25,686 bases of DNA from an uncultured Chitinophagaceae bacterium (GTDB lineage Bacteria > Bacteroidota > Bacteroidia > Chitinophagales > Chitinophagaceae). This document shows, one piece after another, positions 13,900 through 22,533 of this stretch (its first letter is position 1; the number at the start of each line of letters is the position of its first letter). The notes under the pieces are model-generated. The model was not told the origin of the DNA. It worked only from the letters and a program-made list of their open reading frames with translations, and did not search any database. The translations under genes were made by a program, and so were the position numbers. The stretch lies in assembly GCA_946885665.1 (NCBI GenBank), contig CAMPGT010000023.1:1-25686 (forward strand), in the 5' to 3' direction.

Positions 13900-14574
13900 A
13901 TGAGACAACAGGACCCAGGACGACCTATTAAAGTAGCCATCGCAGATGACCATGCCCTGTTCCGCGCCGGAGTCAAAACAGCCCTTTCAGTAAAAAAAGA
14001 CGTCGAATTGATCGCAGAAGCCGATAACGGCATGCAACTGATCAACCTGCTCAGGCACATTGAACCCGATGTGATCCTGCTCGACATCCAGATGCCCATC
14101 ATGGATGGTATTCAAACACTTCCTGAGATCCGCAAGATCCGACCCGAAGCAAAAGTGATCATCCTGTCCATGCACAACGACCATTCGATGATCTCGAAGC
14201 TCATGGAAATTGGCGCCAACAGCTATCTCACCAAAAATTCCGATTCAGAAACGATATACGAAGCCATCAAAACCTGCTACGAAAATGAGTTCTTCTTCAA
14301 TGAACTCACCAACAAAGCACTGCTTGCCGGCCTGAGAACGAAGCGAACAGATTCGTACGGCATACCCGAGGCCGACCTTTCTGAAAAAGAACTGCGCGTG
14401 CTGCGCCTGATGTGCGAGGAAAAAACAACAAAGGAAATTGCCGATATCGTAGAGATCAGCCCGCGAACCGTCGAAGCCATCCGCGACAAGCTCAAAACCA
14501 AAACAGGCGCCAAATCAATGGCAGGATTGGTGATGTATGCCGTGAAAAACGGCATCATGGACGAGGCAAAATAA
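13900..14574 (+). CDS. NarL/FixJ-type response regulator RR4 (orphan)
   Basis: A 224-residue regulator. Receiver residues are intact: IADDHALFRAGV at the start, phospho-acceptor D62 in LLDIQMP, S90 in ILSMHND and K112 in YLTKNSD. The helix-turn-helix has [59 protein letters not shown], nearly the same layout as RR2. The two appear to be duplicates that diverged mainly in the receiver and linker. No kinase lies next to it; mdh follows 88 nt later from its own promoter. The phosphodonor and target genes are unknown. The long leader with operator-like motifs suggests tight transcriptional control. Confidence 0.92.
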   Translation: MRQQDPGRPIKVAIADDHALFRAGVKTALSVKKDVELIAEADNGMQLINLLRHIEPDVILLDIQMPIMDGIQTLPEIRKIRPEAKVIILSMHNDHSMISKLMEIGANSYLTKNSDSETIYEAIKTCYENEFFFNELTNKALLAGLRTKRTDSYGIPEADLSEKELRVLRLMCEEKTTKEIADIVEISPRTVEAIRDKLKTKTGAKSMAGLVMYAVKNGIMDEAK

Positions 14575-14594
14575 GCGTTATGCAAACTCCCGGT

Positions 14595-14624
14595 TTGTGG
14601 TAACATGAATGGCAGCTATCTTTG
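14595..14624 (+). promoter_or_regulatory. Promoter of mdh
   Basis: TTG (14595-14597), a 19-nt spacer and TATCTTTG (14617-14624) match the Bacteroidota TTG-N19-TAnnTTTG promoter exactly. Transcription would start near 14631, 32 nt before the mdh ATG at 14663. This rules out the upstream ATG at 14609 as the normal start. Confidence 0.8.
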
Positions 14625-14662
14625 CTCGCCAATTATTTTGCTCATTTATCAATATCATCTCA

Positions 14663-15598
14663 ATGAAAGTTACTGTAGTGGGCGCTGGTGCCGTTGGGGC
14701 CACCTGCGCTGATAACATTGCCCGGAAAGAACTGGCAAGTGAAGTCGTACTCTTAGATATCAAGGAAGGAATTGCTGAAGGAAAGGCGCAGGACATGATG
14801 CAATGTGCCGCGCTTCTTGGTTTTGACACCCGCATCACCGGGTCAACCAACGACTATTCGAAAACCGCCGGCAGCGATGTGGTAGTGATCACTTCCGGTC
14901 TGCCGCGCAAGCCTGGCATGACAAGGGAAGAACTGATCGGTGTGAATGCCGGCATCGTCAAAAATGTTGCTGAAAACATCCTTAAATATTCGCCCGATGC
15001 GATCCTTATCGTGATCAGCAACCCGATGGATACCATGACCTACCTCGCTCTCAAATCGACCGGCCTGCCTAAAAACCGGATCATCGGCATGGGTGGTGCG
15101 CTCGACAGCGCAAGGTTCAGGTACCAGCTCAGCCGTCACCTCGGCGCCAGCCCTGGCGATCTCAACGCCGTTGTGGTGGGCGGACATGGCGACACAACAA
15201 TGATCCCCCTCATTCGTATGGCCACATGGAACAGCGTGCCCGTCACCAAATTCCTCAGCGCCGAACAGCAGAAACAGGTCGTTGCCGACACCATGGTGGG
15301 CGGTGCAACACTTACCAAGCTCATCGGCACTTCAGCCTGGTATGCGCCCGGGGCCGCCGGAGCGGCATTGGTCGAAACCATTTTGCGTGATGAAAAGAAG
15401 TTGTTCACCTGCTGCGTGTACCTAGAAGGCGAATGGGGCCAGAAAGATATCTGCCTGGGCGTTCCCGTCACCATCGGACGCAAAGGGTGGGAGAAGATCA
15501 TTGATTTTGATCTGAGCGCGGAAGAACAGTCGCTCTTCAGCAAAAGCGCCGAAGCAGTGCGCAACATGAACAACGTGCTGCAGTCATTGCCTGCCTAA
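14663..15598 (+). CDS. mdh: Malate dehydrogenase
   Basis: A 311-residue NAD-dependent enzyme from the ATG at 14663 (MKVTVVGAGAVG). It interconverts malate and oxaloacetate in the TCA cycle in the cytosol. Visible features are the Rossmann motif GAGAVG (7-12), acidic D32 favouring NAD over NADP, substrate arginines R82 and R88 in PRKPGMTREE (an Arg where lactate dehydrogenases have Gln), N120 in ISNPMD, R151 in GALDSARFR, and catalytic H175 in VGGHGDT. It belongs to the LDH-like MDH group common in Bacteroidota. An in-frame ATG at 14609 would add 18 residues, but the promoter -7 element lies inside that extension. Its 3' end overlaps the convergent glycosyltransferase by 15 nt. Confidence 0.95.
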   Translation: MKVTVVGAGAVGATCADNIARKELASEVVLLDIKEGIAEGKAQDMMQCAALLGFDTRITGSTNDYSKTAGSDVVVITSGLPRKPGMTREELIGVNAGIVKNVAENILKYSPDAILIVISNPMDTMTYLALKSTGLPKNRIIGMGGALDSARFRYQLSRHLGASPGDLNAVVVGGHGDTTMIPLIRMATWNSVPVTKFLSAEQQKQVVADTMVGGATLTKLIGTSAWYAPGAAGAALVETILRDEKKLFTCCVYLEGEWGQKDICLGVPVTIGRKGWEKIIDFDLSAEEQSLFSKSAEAVRNMNNVLQSLPA

Positions 15599-16597
15599 GC
15601 GGTACTCCAGCCTGTCGACGATATAATTAATGTCCATCTCTTTCATGCATTTGAAATGACCGAGTGGACATTTTTTATTGCCAAACTTGCTGCAGGGCTG
15701 GCATTTCAAAGGAGGCATGCGAATGATGTTTTCGTAAGGAGCTTCCTGCAATGCTGAAAGAAACGGTTTGCCATAGTAAGGCTCCACATCCAGTTTGGGC
15801 GAAGTGCTGCCCCATATGGCCAGCACTGTTTTGTTGAAGGCGGAAGCAACGTATTGCAAACCGGTGTCGTGCGAAATGACCAGCTTCGACCTGCGCACCA
15901 GGTCGGCCGATTCGTTCAGGTTAAATTTTCCGCAGGCATTGTAAATTTTTACCGGGTCCACTTCTTTTACTTCGTTGCCAACCGCTTCATCCTCCTTGCC
16001 GCCAATCAGAATAACCGGATGGTGGATATTTTCGCAAAGCTGCTTTAATTTATATACGGGTAATTTTTTTGTGTGATACGATGCGCCGATCACTATCGCA
16101 ATATAACCCGCATGATGGGAAGCCGGAATATCGGATTCTTTGATCCGGTCGCTTTCCGGTATAAAATAGTCGAGGCCGCCGCCGTCATCCTTCACACCGA
16201 AACCCGCGACAGTGTCGAGGCTGCGTTGCGTAATGTGCCTGCCGGGCATAACGTTGATGCGGAGTTTTGTGAGCAGGAACTTTTGAAAATTGAGTTTATT
16301 GATGGTGTATGACTTTACACCTAATGCGCGCTTGATTTTCAGTGTTCGCAAATTGTTTTGAAGGTCGATCACGTAATCGTACTCTTCGTGCTTCAGCGCT
16401 TCGATGACTTCTCTAAGGTTGTTGTCGTAATAAAAGAATTTGTCGATGTGGGGATTGGCAGCGGTAACGATTTTGAATGAGGCCTTTGTGAGAAAATGCA
16501 CTTCTGCGGTGAGCACCTGTTTCTTCAGGCACCTTAAAACCGGGGATGCCAGAACAATGTCGCCGATAGAAGAAAATCTTATCACCAGGAATTTCAT
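15584..16597 (-). CDS. Glycosyltransferase family 9 (heptosyltransferase-like)
   Basis: A 337-residue cytosolic or membrane-associated GT-B enzyme. The N-terminus MKFLVIRFSSIGDIVLASPVLR is the hallmark of ADP-heptose:LPS heptosyltransferases and relatives, and the second domain has ISHDTGLQYVASAFNKTVLAIWGSTSP, the conserved donor-binding segment. The C-terminus carries a Cys cluster (CQPCSKFGNKKCPLGHFKCM) often seen in this family, perhaps metal-binding. It probably adds a sugar to the LPS core or another surface glycan; donor and acceptor cannot be assigned. No other LPS genes are nearby. It converges on mdh with a 15-nt 3' overlap and follows the MFS gene by 124 nt on the same strand. Confidence 0.9.
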   Translation of the reverse strand: MKFLVIRFSSIGDIVLASPVLRCLKKQVLTAEVHFLTKASFKIVTAANPHIDKFFYYDNNLREVIEALKHEEYDYVIDLQNNLRTLKIKRALGVKSYTINKLNFQKFLLTKLRINVMPGRHITQRSLDTVAGFGVKDDGGGLDYFIPESDRIKESDIPASHHAGYIAIVIGASYHTKKLPVYKLKQLCENIHHPVILIGGKEDEAVGNEVKEVDPVKIYNACGKFNLNESADLVRRSKLVISHDTGLQYVASAFNKTVLAIWGSTSPKLDVEPYYGKPFLSALQEAPYENIIRMPPLKCQPCSKFGNKKCPLGHFKCMKEMDINYIVDRLEYRLGRQ

Positions 16598-16633
16598 AGA
16601 TGAGGGCGGTTGTTTATTTTAGTTGGTTGGTTT

Positions 16634-16717
16634 GGGAATGGGCAGTAGGCAATGGGCAATATAGTTTTGCGATGTGTTAATAATAATTTGGATTGTCGAA
16701 ATGGTTGCCCTTTGCCC
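16634..16717. repeat. Imperfect GGCAATGGGCAA-type repeat between the glycosyltransferase and MFS genes
   Basis: GGGAATGGGCAGTAGGCAATGGGCAAT-like units at 16634-16660 are partly inverted in TTGCCCTTTGCCC at 16705-16717, so the gap can fold into a loose hairpin with a loop of about 45 nt. It ends 5 nt before the MFS stop codon (minus strand) and may act as a 3' structure for that gene. Short G/C-rich repeats of this style look common in such genomes (from memory). Confidence 0.5.
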
Positions 16718-16721
16718 TTTC

Positions 16722-17960
16722 TCACTTCTCAACATAATTCAAATCCTTATGAAATGTTTCTTTCGTCAACCACACCGCAACTAATCCGATGAGAATCGCA
16801 AGGCACCCTGTCGTTATTCCACTGCGCACAATGTTCCAGTGCAGGTTATCCTGTAAAAGATCCTTGAACAGCAGGTTTAATAATGGCAGTGAGCCCCTCA
16901 CCATATTGGGGATAGTGGTAGCGGCGGTGGCGCGCAGGTTGGTGCCGAACTGTTCGGCCCCCATGGTTACGAATATCGCCCAGAAACCGGTACTGAAGCC
17001 GAGTGCTGTGCACACCAGGTACATGGTCGTGTCGTTCGTATTCAACGAGCTGAAAAAGAAAATTGTTGAAACGATGGTGAAGAGATAAAAAAGATACAGC
17101 GCCTTCTTCCTGCTTTTGAAATACTGGCTCACAAGGCCGATCAGTATGTCGCCGATGGCGATAGCGATATATGCATACATGATCGCCTTTCCGCTATCAA
17201 TCGAATTTTCGCCATACAATGCATCGGCGAAGCGGTTGCTGTAATTCACCAGTATCCCGATCACGAACCAGGTGGGAAGGCCGATCAAAATTGCCAGGAT
17301 ATATTTACGGAAGCGTTCGCCGTTTGTAAAAAACATCAGCAGGCTGCCCCGTTTCACATTTTGTTCCAGCTTCACCTGCCTGAACATTCCACTTTCCGAA
17401 ACGCTGATGCGCATGAACAACAAAACAATGCCGAGCACGCCGCCGATCTTATAGCACAGCCTCCAGTCGTGATCGGTCAGGCTGAACGTAGCATAGGCGA
17501 AAACCGCTCCGAACAGCCCGATACCCGCCACCAGCGAAGTGCCAATGCCTCTTTTGTTTTTTGGCAGCAGCTCACTCACGAGCGTAATACCCGCGCCCAG
17601 TTCGCCTGCAAGGCCGAGGCCGGCAACGAACCGCGCCGATGAATATTGACCAATCGTTGTTACATAGCCGGTTAAGAAATTAGCGACGGAATACAGCAAT
17701 ATAGATCCGAAAAGAACGCTGAGCCTTCCCCGTTTGTCGCCCATTACGCCCCAGATGATGCCGCCGATGAGAAGGCCGATCATCTGCCAGTTAATGATGG
17801 TTGTGCTGGCGGAGATCATGGTGGCGTCGGTTACGCCAAGGTCTCTCAGGCTCGGTTCGCGAACGATAGTGAAGAGCAGCAGATCGTAGATGTCGACAAA
17901 ATACCCGAGTGCGGCAACGATCACGGGTATAGAGAATAAGCCATATTGCTTTTGGTTCAT
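16722..17960 (-). CDS. MFS transporter
   Basis: A 412-residue, 12-helix inner-membrane transporter. Motif A after helix 2 is clear (GVMGDKRGRLSVLFGS), and helices 4-5 carry RFVAGLGLAGELGAGITLVSELLPKNKRG, a pattern seen in sugar-porter and metabolite:proton symporter families. An acidic pair in helix 1 (YFVDIYD) may couple protons. The substrate cannot be read from the sequence; the neighbouring dicarboxylate symporter hints at organic acids. The start codon overlaps the DedA stop by one base (TAATG), a sign of translational coupling, so it is the last gene of a three-gene minus-strand operon. Confidence 0.9.
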   Translation of the reverse strand: MNQKQYGLFSIPVIVAALGYFVDIYDLLLFTIVREPSLRDLGVTDATMISASTTIINWQMIGLLIGGIIWGVMGDKRGRLSVLFGSILLYSVANFLTGYVTTIGQYSSARFVAGLGLAGELGAGITLVSELLPKNKRGIGTSLVAGIGLFGAVFAYATFSLTDHDWRLCYKIGGVLGIVLLFMRISVSESGMFRQVKLEQNVKRGSLLMFFTNGERFRKYILAILIGLPTWFVIGILVNYSNRFADALYGENSIDSGKAIMYAYIAIAIGDILIGLVSQYFKSRKKALYLFYLFTIVSTIFFFSSLNTNDTTMYLVCTALGFSTGFWAIFVTMGAEQFGTNLRATAATTIPNMVRGSLPLLNLLFKDLLQDNLHWNIVRSGITTGCLAILIGLVAVWLTKETFHKDLNYVEK

Positions 17961-18655
17961 TATTCAGACGGGTTAAGGGGTTCTGCAGGATCTTTTCTTT
18001 TACCAAAAATTAATTTGTATAAAACCGGTGCGGTCGTGACCAGCACGATCACCAAAACGATCACTTCAAGATGTTCCCTTAAATCGTAATTGAACCTCCT
18101 CTCAAAAAACTTTTGCAGGTAGTGGCCCGATGCCAGCATGGACGTTGTCCAGGCAATGCAGCCCACGATATTATAGAATGCGAATTTCTTGCGGTCCATG
18201 TAAACGATGCCCGCAATGATGGGTGCAAACGTGCGGATAACCGGCAGGAAGCGCGCGAAAACGATGGCGCCGCCGCCATGCCTGTCGTAAAAATCTTTGG
18301 CCTGGTAGAGGTATTTCTTTTTAAACAGGAACCTGTCTTTCCACGTGTACATGGCAGGGCCGATGCGCCGCCCGAACCAGAAGCCGGCCACATTTCCCAG
18401 GATACCCGCTAACGAACAAAGGGCAATGATCATCGCGAGGTTGAGAAAGTCGCTGTTCAGATTATAGAATGATTCAGCCAGTGAATTACTATAGATGCCT
18501 GCCACGAACAAAAGCGAATCGCCCGGCAGGAAGAAGCCGGCGAACAATCCTGTTTCTGCAAAAATGATAAACAATACAAGCCAGAGCCCGCCGTTGTCGA
18601 TATAAAATTGAGGCTGCAGTAATTGCGTCCAGTTAAAAGCATCTATTAAAAACAT
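17960..18655 (-). CDS. DedA family membrane protein
   Basis: A 231-residue inner-membrane protein with the DedA/SNARE-associated (VTT) pattern: FAETGLFAGFFLPGDSLLFVAG near residues 34-55, GNVAGFWFGRRIGPAMY, and FARFLPVIRTFAPIIAGIVYMDRKKFAFYNIVGCIAW. The ARFLPVIRTFAP motif with its two arginines is characteristic. DedA proteins are linked to lipid carrier recycling, flipping of undecaprenyl phosphate and membrane homeostasis; the exact substrate of this member is unknown. It lies 25 nt after the dicarboxylate symporter and overlaps the MFS start by one base. The C-terminus is a short charged tail. Confidence 0.93.
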   Translation of the reverse strand: MFLIDAFNWTQLLQPQFYIDNGGLWLVLFIIFAETGLFAGFFLPGDSLLFVAGIYSNSLAESFYNLNSDFLNLAMIIALCSLAGILGNVAGFWFGRRIGPAMYTWKDRFLFKKKYLYQAKDFYDRHGGGAIVFARFLPVIRTFAPIIAGIVYMDRKKFAFYNIVGCIAWTTSMLASGHYLQKFFERRFNYDLREHLEVIVLVIVLVTTAPVLYKLIFGKRKDPAEPLNPSE

Positions 18656-18680
18656 AATCTAAAGATCGTTACAAGTTAAT

Positions 18681-19910
18681 TTAATTTTCCAGCGCACCTT
18701 CCCATTTACTAACTACCGCGGTGGCCACGCTGTTACCAATCACATTCGTTGCACTCCGCCCCATATCGAGCAGCGGGTCGATACCCAGCAGCAATGCTAT
18801 GCCCGCCTCCGGAATATTAAAAGTGGCCAATGTTCCCGCTATCACCACCAGGGCCGCCCGGGGCACGCCGGCGATGCCTTTACTGGTGAGCATCAGCACA
18901 AGTAACATACTCAGTTGCGTGCCAAAATCAATATGTATGCCGTAAGACTGCGCAATAAACAGGGAGGCGAAGGTCATGTACATCATACTGCCGTCGAGGT
19001 TGAACGAATAACCAAGTGGCAGTACAAAGCTGACTATTTTATCGCGGCAGCCAAACCGTTCCAGCTCGAGCATTGTTTTTGGGAACGCCGCCTCGCTGCT
19101 CGACGTGCTGAATGCGAGGATCACGGGTTCTTTGATGCGGCGCATCAGCTCAAAAATCCGTCTTTTTATGACAACAGCACCCGCGCCTGCAATAAACAAC
19201 CATAAAATAAACAGCCCCAGGTAGAATTCGCCGATAAAAATGGAATACGTTTTCAGGATGCCCGGTCCCTGTTTCGCCACGATGGCGGTCATCGCCCCAA
19301 AAACGGCCAGCGGCGCCAGGTTCATTACATAGGCCGTGATCTTGAAAATGACATGCGAGATGGCATCGAACGCTTTGATGATGACCTGGCCGGGTTCGCC
19401 GATGGATGCCGTTGCCACGCCAAAGAAAAGCGCAAACACCACGATCTGCAATATTTCATTGTTGGCCATTGCGTCCACAACGCTGGTAGGAAAAACGTGG
19501 TGGAGGAACTCGCGAAGCGTGAGTGCGGATTTGGCGATGCCGGTATCTTCACTTCCCGCGGGTAGGGGAAGATGCATTTCAATGCCCGGCTGAAAGACGT
19601 TGACGAGCAACATGCCCAGCAGCAAACTTACCAGCGATGCCCCGATGAACCACAGCAAAGTTTTGGCTCCGATGCGCCCAACGGCTTTCATGTCGCCAAG
19701 TTTTGCCACGCCCACCACAAGGGTGAAGAACACGAGCGGCGCGACGATCATCTTGATCAGCCGGAGGAAAATTTCAGGCAGCAACGAAAAGGGACCTGTG
19801 ATACCGGCGATGTCTTCCTGTGAGAAGTTTTCATTGAATACGAATCCCAATATGATCCCAGCGATCAGCGCTACAATGATATAGGTGGTCAGCCGGTTCC
19901 CTTTTTTCAT
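18681..19910 (-). CDS. Dicarboxylate/amino acid:cation symporter
   Basis: A 409-residue inner-membrane transporter of the DAACS (GltP/DctA) family. The serine-rich re-entrant loop STSSSEAAFPKTMLELERFG and the C-terminal SKGIAGVPRAALVVIAGTLATFNIPEAG with LLGIDPLLDMGRSATNVIGNSVATAVVSKWEG are diagnostic; NVIGN and the last Asp of LLDMGRSATN bind substrate and cation in known members. It imports C4-dicarboxylates, glutamate or aspartate with protons or sodium; which one is not clear here. It heads the run dctA-like - dedA - MFS and is divergent from the amino acid permease across a 94-bp gap in which no consensus promoter was found. Confidence 0.93.
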   Translation of the reverse strand: MKKGNRLTTYIIVALIAGIILGFVFNENFSQEDIAGITGPFSLLPEIFLRLIKMIVAPLVFFTLVVGVAKLGDMKAVGRIGAKTLLWFIGASLVSLLLGMLLVNVFQPGIEMHLPLPAGSEDTGIAKSALTLREFLHHVFPTSVVDAMANNEILQIVVFALFFGVATASIGEPGQVIIKAFDAISHVIFKITAYVMNLAPLAVFGAMTAIVAKQGPGILKTYSIFIGEFYLGLFILWLFIAGAGAVVIKRRIFELMRRIKEPVILAFSTSSSEAAFPKTMLELERFGCRDKIVSFVLPLGYSFNLDGSMMYMTFASLFIAQSYGIHIDFGTQLSMLLVLMLTSKGIAGVPRAALVVIAGTLATFNIPEAGIALLLGIDPLLDMGRSATNVIGNSVATAVVSKWEGALEN

Positions 19911-20004
19911 CTATACGGTAATGATAATTCTGCAATATAATATATATCTTACCGCCTTATTTTTTTTATTTGCTTACTCCTCAACACCTAATTGATTATT
20001 TCTT

Positions 20005-21657
20005 ATGAGTTTGTTTGTCAGGAAACCACTCGGTACATTATTGGCAGAAGCTGCCGACACAGAAAAGGGTCTTAAGAAAACTTTGGGCGCCGGCGCGCTG
20101 GTAGCGCTCGGCATTGGCGCCATCATCGGCGCCGGACTTTTTTCGATTACCGGCGTCGCTGCCGCGAATCATGCCGGCCCGGCCATCACCATTTCTTTTA
20201 TCGTGGCCGCATTAGGTTGCGCATTTGCCGGGTTATGCTATGCCGAATTTGCTTCGATGATCCCTGTGGCAGGCAGCGCCTATACTTATTCGTATGCCAC
20301 CCTCGGAGAATTCATTGCGTGGGTAATCGGTTGGGACCTTGTACTTGAATATGCTGTGGGCGCCGCGACGGTGGCCATCAGTTGGAGCCGTTATCTTATA
20401 AAATTTTTACAGGGTTTTGGTATAGATCTCCCGGCGTCGCTGAGCTTCGGCCCATGGGATGGCGGCGTCATTAATCTGCCTGCCGTGTTTATCGTGGTGC
20501 TGATGAGCCTGCTGCTGATAAGGGGTACACAGGAAAGTGCAAGGGTGAACACGATCATCGTCGTGATCAAAGTATCCATCGTGCTGATCTTTATTTTGCT
20601 TGGCTGGCATTACATCAACAATACCAACTATGATCCCTACATTCCGCCGAATACCGGCGAATTCGGAGCGTTTGGATTCAGCGGGGTGATCAGGGCCGCG
20701 GCGATTGTGTTTTTTGCGTACATCGGCTTCGATGCCGTCTCAACGGCGGCACAGGAGGCGAAAAATCCAAAACGCGACATGCCGATTGGCATTCTCGGGT
20801 CGCTGTTGATCTGTACGATCCTCTACATTCTCTTCGCTCATGTGATGACAGGGGTGACGCACTATACGTCCTTTAAAGGCAAGGACGAAATCGCGCCCGT
20901 GGCAGTGGCCATCGAGCATATGGGCACAGCCGATGCGGCCGGCGTTATTCATGCCGACTATCCCTGGCTGAACCGCCTGATACTGGTGGCCATTCTCGGG
21001 GGATATTCGTCGGTGATACTCGTGATGCTGCTGGGCCAGTCGCGCGTTTTCTTTTCGATGAGCAGGGACGGTCTTCTTCCGCCCGTTTTTCATCGTGTTC
21101 ATCCAAAATTCCGCACGCCGGCAAAGTCGAATATGCTATTCATGTTGTTTGTGAGCCTGTTTGCCGCTTTTGTACCGGCAAGGGTAGTGGGCGAGATGAC
21201 GAGCATCGGAACGCTCTTCGCTTTTATATTGGTGTGCATCGGCGTATGGGTGCTCCGGAAAAGGCATCCGGAAATTCCGCGCGCATTCAAAACGCCATTG
21301 GTGCCGCTTGTTCCGATCCTCGGCATTGTTACCTGTCTTTTTATGATGGTGTTTCTTCCGCTCGACACGTGGATAAGGCTCATCGTATGGATGATCATTG
21401 GCTTCGACGTTTATTTATATTATGGTATCCGGCACAGTGGTTTATCCGATCATGCGGCATCCACACATTCCCGGTCCACAAGGATCGTTTCGCGCGTTGG
21501 GGTTCTGTTGGTCGCATTGCTGATCATTGTGGCGCTGATTCATCACAGCATGAACAGTTCGGATACGGGTCTTTTTTATTTTTCGCTCGTGTTTTCTGTT
21601 TTACATATTCTTCTTTACTTGCAGAAAATTTTAAAACAAAGGTCAGTTCCGAAATAA
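20005..21657 (+). CDS. APC-family amino acid permease
   Basis: A 550-residue inner-membrane permease with about 12-14 helices. The first helix contains LGAGALVALGIGAIIGAGLFSITG, with the GIGAIIGAG-type motif that binds the amino acid alpha-amino and carboxyl groups in LeuT-fold carriers. FAYIGFDAVSTAAQEAKNPKRDMPIGI in helix 6 and RVFFSMSRDGLLPP are also family hallmarks, closest to cationic amino acid transporters (YfnA-like). The C-terminal part adds two or more helices after a short hydrophilic Ser/Arg/His-rich stretch (HAASTHSRSTRIVSR). Substrate not assigned. It is followed by yebC only 9 nt later and is probably co-transcribed with it. Confidence 0.93.
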   Translation: MSLFVRKPLGTLLAEAADTEKGLKKTLGAGALVALGIGAIIGAGLFSITGVAAANHAGPAITISFIVAALGCAFAGLCYAEFASMIPVAGSAYTYSYATLGEFIAWVIGWDLVLEYAVGAATVAISWSRYLIKFLQGFGIDLPASLSFGPWDGGVINLPAVFIVVLMSLLLIRGTQESARVNTIIVVIKVSIVLIFILLGWHYINNTNYDPYIPPNTGEFGAFGFSGVIRAAAIVFFAYIGFDAVSTAAQEAKNPKRDMPIGILGSLLICTILYILFAHVMTGVTHYTSFKGKDEIAPVAVAIEHMGTADAAGVIHADYPWLNRLILVAILGGYSSVILVMLLGQSRVFFSMSRDGLLPPVFHRVHPKFRTPAKSNMLFMLFVSLFAAFVPARVVGEMTSIGTLFAFILVCIGVWVLRKRHPEIPRAFKTPLVPLVPILGIVTCLFMMVFLPLDTWIRLIVWMIIGFDVYLYYGIRHSGLSDHAASTHSRSTRIVSRVGVLLVALLIIVALIHHSMNSSDTGLFYFSLVFSVLHILLYLQKILKQRSVPK

Positions 21658-21666
21658 TTACAGACT

Positions 21667-22389
21667 ATGGGTCGAATATTTGAGGTCAGAAAGGCCACCA
21701 TGTTTGCCAGGTGGGACAGGATGGCAAAGCAGTTTTCGCGTATCGGCAAGGAGATATCCATCGCCGTGAAGGCCGGCGGTCCGGACCCGAATACGAACCC
21801 CGCGCTGAGAAGGTGCATACAGAACGCCAAGAGCGTGAACATGCCCAAAGACCGCGTGGAGGCTGCGATCAAGCGCGCCTCCGGCAAGGAGATGGCGAAC
21901 TTTGAAGAAGTATTGTATGAAGGTTATGCTCCTCACGGCGTTGCCGTGCTCGTGGAAACCGCCACCGATAATACCACCCGTACCGTTGCTAATGTGCGTT
22001 CGCATTTTAATAAGGGACATGGTTCCCTGGGCAACAGCGGCAGCGTGAGCTTTCAATTCAGGAAGATGGGGGTATTCAAATTGAGACCGGAAGGAATTAA
22101 TGCAGAGGATCTCGAACTCGAGCTTATCGACTTCGGATTGGAAGAGATGGGAGAGGGTACAGGAGAAAATGAGGAGACGGTGCTGGTGCTGAGGACGGCT
22201 TTCGGTGACTTTGGAAATATGCAAAAGGCGTTGGAAGAAAAGGGGCTGAATACGATTAGCGCAGAGGTGGAGTGGATACCGGGCACTACCGTTCAACTGC
22301 CGGAAGATCAGGCGCAGGAGGTGTTAAAGCTTGTGGACAGGCTGGAGCAGGATGAAGATGTGCAGAAGGTGTTTCATAATTTGAGTTAA
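21667..22389 (+). CDS. yebC: YebC/PmpR-family regulator
   Basis: A 240-residue cytosolic protein. It keeps the family core: [48 protein letters not shown], then [48 protein letters not shown]. The N-terminus ([16 protein letters not shown]) differs from the MAGHSKW start usual in proteobacteria, a variant I associate with Bacteroidota. Members have been described as transcriptional regulators and, more recently, as factors that relieve ribosome stalling; which role applies here is unknown. It lies 9 nt after the permease stop. Confidence 0.93.
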   Translation: MGRIFEVRKATMFARWDRMAKQFSRIGKEISIAVKAGGPDPNTNPALRRCIQNAKSVNMPKDRVEAAIKRASGKEMANFEEVLYEGYAPHGVAVLVETATDNTTRTVANVRSHFNKGHGSLGNSGSVSFQFRKMGVFKLRPEGINAEDLELELIDFGLEEMGEGTGENEETVLVLRTAFGDFGNMQKALEEKGLNTISAEVEWIPGTTVQLPEDQAQEVLKLVDRLEQDEDVQKVFHNLS

Positions 22390-22475
22390 AACTGAATACA
22401 GCTCGTACGGATTTTTGTTAGCTGTTATATGGATTTAGCCGCCTCACTATTTAAGTCAAAATGAAAAAATAATTT

Positions 22476-22494
22476 CCCCTCCCTGAGGGAGGGG
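22476..22494 (-). terminator. Probable terminator hairpin between yebC and the fused E1 gene
   Basis: An 8-bp stem CCCCTCCC (22476-22483) with GGGAGGGG (22487-22494) and a 3-nt loop. On the minus strand it is followed by AAATTATTTTTTC, so it could end the E1 transcript, which stops at 22534. The stem resembles a CCCTCCC/GGGAGGG dispersed repeat that I recall from Bacteroidota genomes, so it may be repeat-derived. No T tract follows on the plus strand. Confidence 0.45.
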
Positions 22495-22507
22495 TCGGGG
22501 GTGGGTT

Positions 22508-22532
22508 TATAACTTTTAACTTTTAACTTTTT
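22508..22532 (+). repeat. Dispersed AACTTTTAACTTTT intergenic repeat, copy 3
   Basis: Three AACTTTT units in a row directly beside the G-rich hairpin (22476-22500), ending 2 nt before the E1 stop. Same 14-base core as the copies at 2971 and 12994. Confidence 0.7.
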
Positions 22533-22533
22533 C

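Noticed and set aside
14609..14662. Upstream ATG start for mdh
   Set aside because: The promoter -7 element (14617-14624) lies within the extension, and the Rossmann motif normally starts right after the N-terminal Met.
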